Below the pieces are notes generated by a model, which searched no databases, was not told the origin of the DNA, and saw only the letters and a program-made list of their open reading frames with translations. Below, piece by piece: positions 63,056 through 64,000 of a stretch of DNA of 64,000 nt. The first letter of the stretch is position 1; every line of letters begins with the position of its first letter. The translations under genes were made by a program, and so were the position numbers. Source of the DNA: Bradyrhizobium prioriisuperbiae (GTDB lineage Bacteria > Pseudomonadota > Alphaproteobacteria > Rhizobiales > Xanthobacteraceae); contig NZ_CP135921.1 of assembly GCF_032397745.1 (NCBI RefSeq), positions 7,676,501 through 7,740,500 of the forward strand, given 5' to 3'.

Positions 63056-63481
63056 TCAGGCCGCGACACTCTTCAGCGCCGCCAGCTTGCCGGCGATATA
63101 GCGCCGCTCCTGGGTCAGGCCCCCGTAGCCATAGGCGTCCCCGCGCACGTCATTGACGTGGACGTAGGTCTCGTTGTGCAGCGGCCCCAGCAGGTCGCCC
63201 ATCCGCTTGAATGCGGCAGCGACGAAATCGGCCTTCTCGTCCTTGGTGTTGGTGCCATCGGTGATTCGGATGTCGAGCCAGAAGCTCGCCAGCTTCTGCT
63301 CGGCGAGTGAAGTGCCACCGGCAAACCAGTCGGCCGGATTGACGGTTTCCACGATCACGGCGGTGACCTTGGGATCCTTGTGCAGAATCTCGGCGGCAAG
63401 GCTGCTGGCGAGGCCAGCGACCTCGGCCTTCAGCGTGGGCGAGGTCTTCGAACTGGCGTAGCGAACGGTGATGAGGGGCAT
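63056..63481 (-). CDS. tautomerase-family protein (4-oxalocrotonate tautomerase-like)
   Basis: A 141-residue protein starting MPLITVRY, so Pro1 (after Met removal) can be the catalytic base, as in the tautomerase/MIF superfamily. The length shows two beta-alpha-beta units. A role in handling keto-enol intermediates of aromatic or other catabolism is likely but the substrate is unknown. It diverges from a LysR gene that probably controls it. The ATG at 63481 is used; the longer in-frame reading has no support. Confidence 0.88.
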   Translation of the reverse strand: MPLITVRYASSKTSPTLKAEVAGLASSLAAEILHKDPKVTAVIVETVNPADWFAGGTSLAEQKLASFWLDIRITDGTNTKDEKADFVAAAFKRMGDLLGPLHNETYVHVNDVRGDAYGYGGLTQERRYIAGKLAALKSVAA

Positions 63482-63552
63482 GGTCGTTCTCCTTGAGGTG
63501 CGTGACGCGATCGATCGCGTTGCCAGGAACCTAGTCTTGCCCTCACCATTCC

Positions 63553-63575
63553 GATATCTTATCTTTGTTGATATC
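63553..63575. promoter_or_regulatory. candidate LysR operator (GATATC-N11-GATATC)
   Basis: GATATC (63553-63558) and GATATC (63570-63575) with an 11-base spacer form a perfect interrupted palindrome in the divergent promoter region, 25 bases before the LysR ATG. The spacing is that of LysR recognition sites. Confidence 0.65.
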
Positions 63576-63600
63576 AATAATAACTAATTCTGATGATGAG

Positions 63601-64000
63601 ATGACCAGCCTCGACATTCCCTCCGTTCACGCCTTCCTGCTGGTCGCGGACCTGCAGAGCTTCACCCGCGCCGCGGAAGCGCTGGGCACGACCCAGGCCG
63701 CCGTCAGCATGAAATTGCAGCGGCTGGAGGCCCTGCTCGGCCAGCGTCTGGTCGAGCGCTCGCCACGCTCGGTGCGGCTGACCGCGGACGGCCAGGCCTT
63801 TCGCGACAACGCCCAGACGCTGATGCAGGCGCACGACCGCGCGCTGGCTGGCACCCATCCGGTGCGCCAGCAACTCAGCCTTGGCATCAGCGATCATGCC
63901 GCCGGCCCCGAACTGGTGCCGCTGCTGGAAAAGCTGCGATCGGTGGCGGCCACGCTGACGCTGTCGGTCAGCATCGGTTTCTCCCGCGACCTGATGGATG
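63601..64000 (+). CDS. LysR-family regulator, 5' part only
   Basis: The reading frame starts at the ATG at 63601 and is open to the window end (133 residues seen). The N-terminal winged HTH is clear: HAFLLVADLQSFTRAAEALGTTQAAVSMKLQRLEALLGQRLVERSPRSVRLTADGQAF (residues about 9-66). The effector domain begins after residue 90 (LSLGISDH). It is divergent from the tautomerase gene and probably regulates it. Confidence 0.92.
   Translation, partial: MTSLDIPSVHAFLLVADLQSFTRAAEALGTTQAAVSMKLQRLEALLGQRLVERSPRSVRLTADGQAFRDNAQTLMQAHDRALAGTHPVRQQLSLGISDHAAGPELVPLLEKLRSVAATLTLSVSIGFSRDLMD

Noticed and set aside
1..64000. CRISPR array, rRNA operon, prophage or insertion sequence
   Set aside because: No regularly spaced direct repeats, no ribosomal RNA segments, and no transposase, integrase or phage genes were seen.

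Overview
The window looks like a chromosomal segment of a high-GC alphaproteobacterium, most likely the Bradyrhizobium / Rhodopseudomonas / Afipia group (Nitrobacteraceae). The support is gene content read from the sequence: a divK-pleD pair, mipZ, EipB (DUF1849), a clpS-clpA pair, a phasin, a DUF3572-dinB pair with a zinc-ribbon polymerase, an Omp25/31-type barrel protein, and three kinds of short dispersed palindrome of the sort common in Bradyrhizobium. There is no rRNA, prophage, transposase or CRISPR array. One tRNA gene, Leu(GAG), is present.

Layout. 1-2.8 kb: the end of leuC, then leuD and a secreted GDSL hydrolase. 3-12 kb: topA, rnr, DUF983, a NUDIX hydrolase, a flavin monooxygenase, DUF2867 and rpmG. 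12-19 kb: two exported alpha/beta hydrolases, a PadR-HAAS operon, a SnoaL-like gene between repeats, a frameshifted TctC-type binding protein, and a divergent MFS/TetR pair. 19-22.5 kb: divK-pleD, then DUF3572-dinB. 22.5-28.5 kb: EipB, RidA, a glycerophosphodiesterase, an isochorismatase-like hydrolase, a FemAB/GNAT-like protein, HIT and the outer membrane barrel. 29-31.7 kb: a small secreted protein, AzlCD and a lytic transglycosylase. 31.7-36 kb: a GrdB-like CxxC protein and an aldoxime dehydratase-nitrilase operon with a divergent AraC regulator. 36-44 kb: clpA, clpS, a TadG-like vWA protein, a phasin and a SPOR-containing D,D-carboxypeptidase. 44-54 kb: J-domain and vWA proteins, two alpha/beta hydrolases, mipZ, panC, DUF1489 and small conserved genes. 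54-64 kb: YdcF, cupin, aldo/keto reductase, an XRE regulator, mgtE, two tandem polysaccharide deacetylases, tRNA-Leu, an orphan FliN-like protein, lipB, a tautomerase and the start of a divergent LysR gene.

The genes are mostly housekeeping, with a strong envelope theme (EipB, D,D-carboxypeptidase, lytic transglycosylase, deacetylases, YdcF, porin) and a polarity/cell-cycle theme (divK, pleD, mipZ). The accessory part is the aldoxime/nitrile module, which should turn aldoximes into carboxylates, beside a GrdB-like redox protein. The best non-coding signals are paired TTGTGC-N3/4-GCACAA palindromes upstream of both the phasin and a distant exported hydrolase, which suggests a shared PHB-type regulon, plus clear operator-like repeats in front of the padR, tetR and lysR genes.
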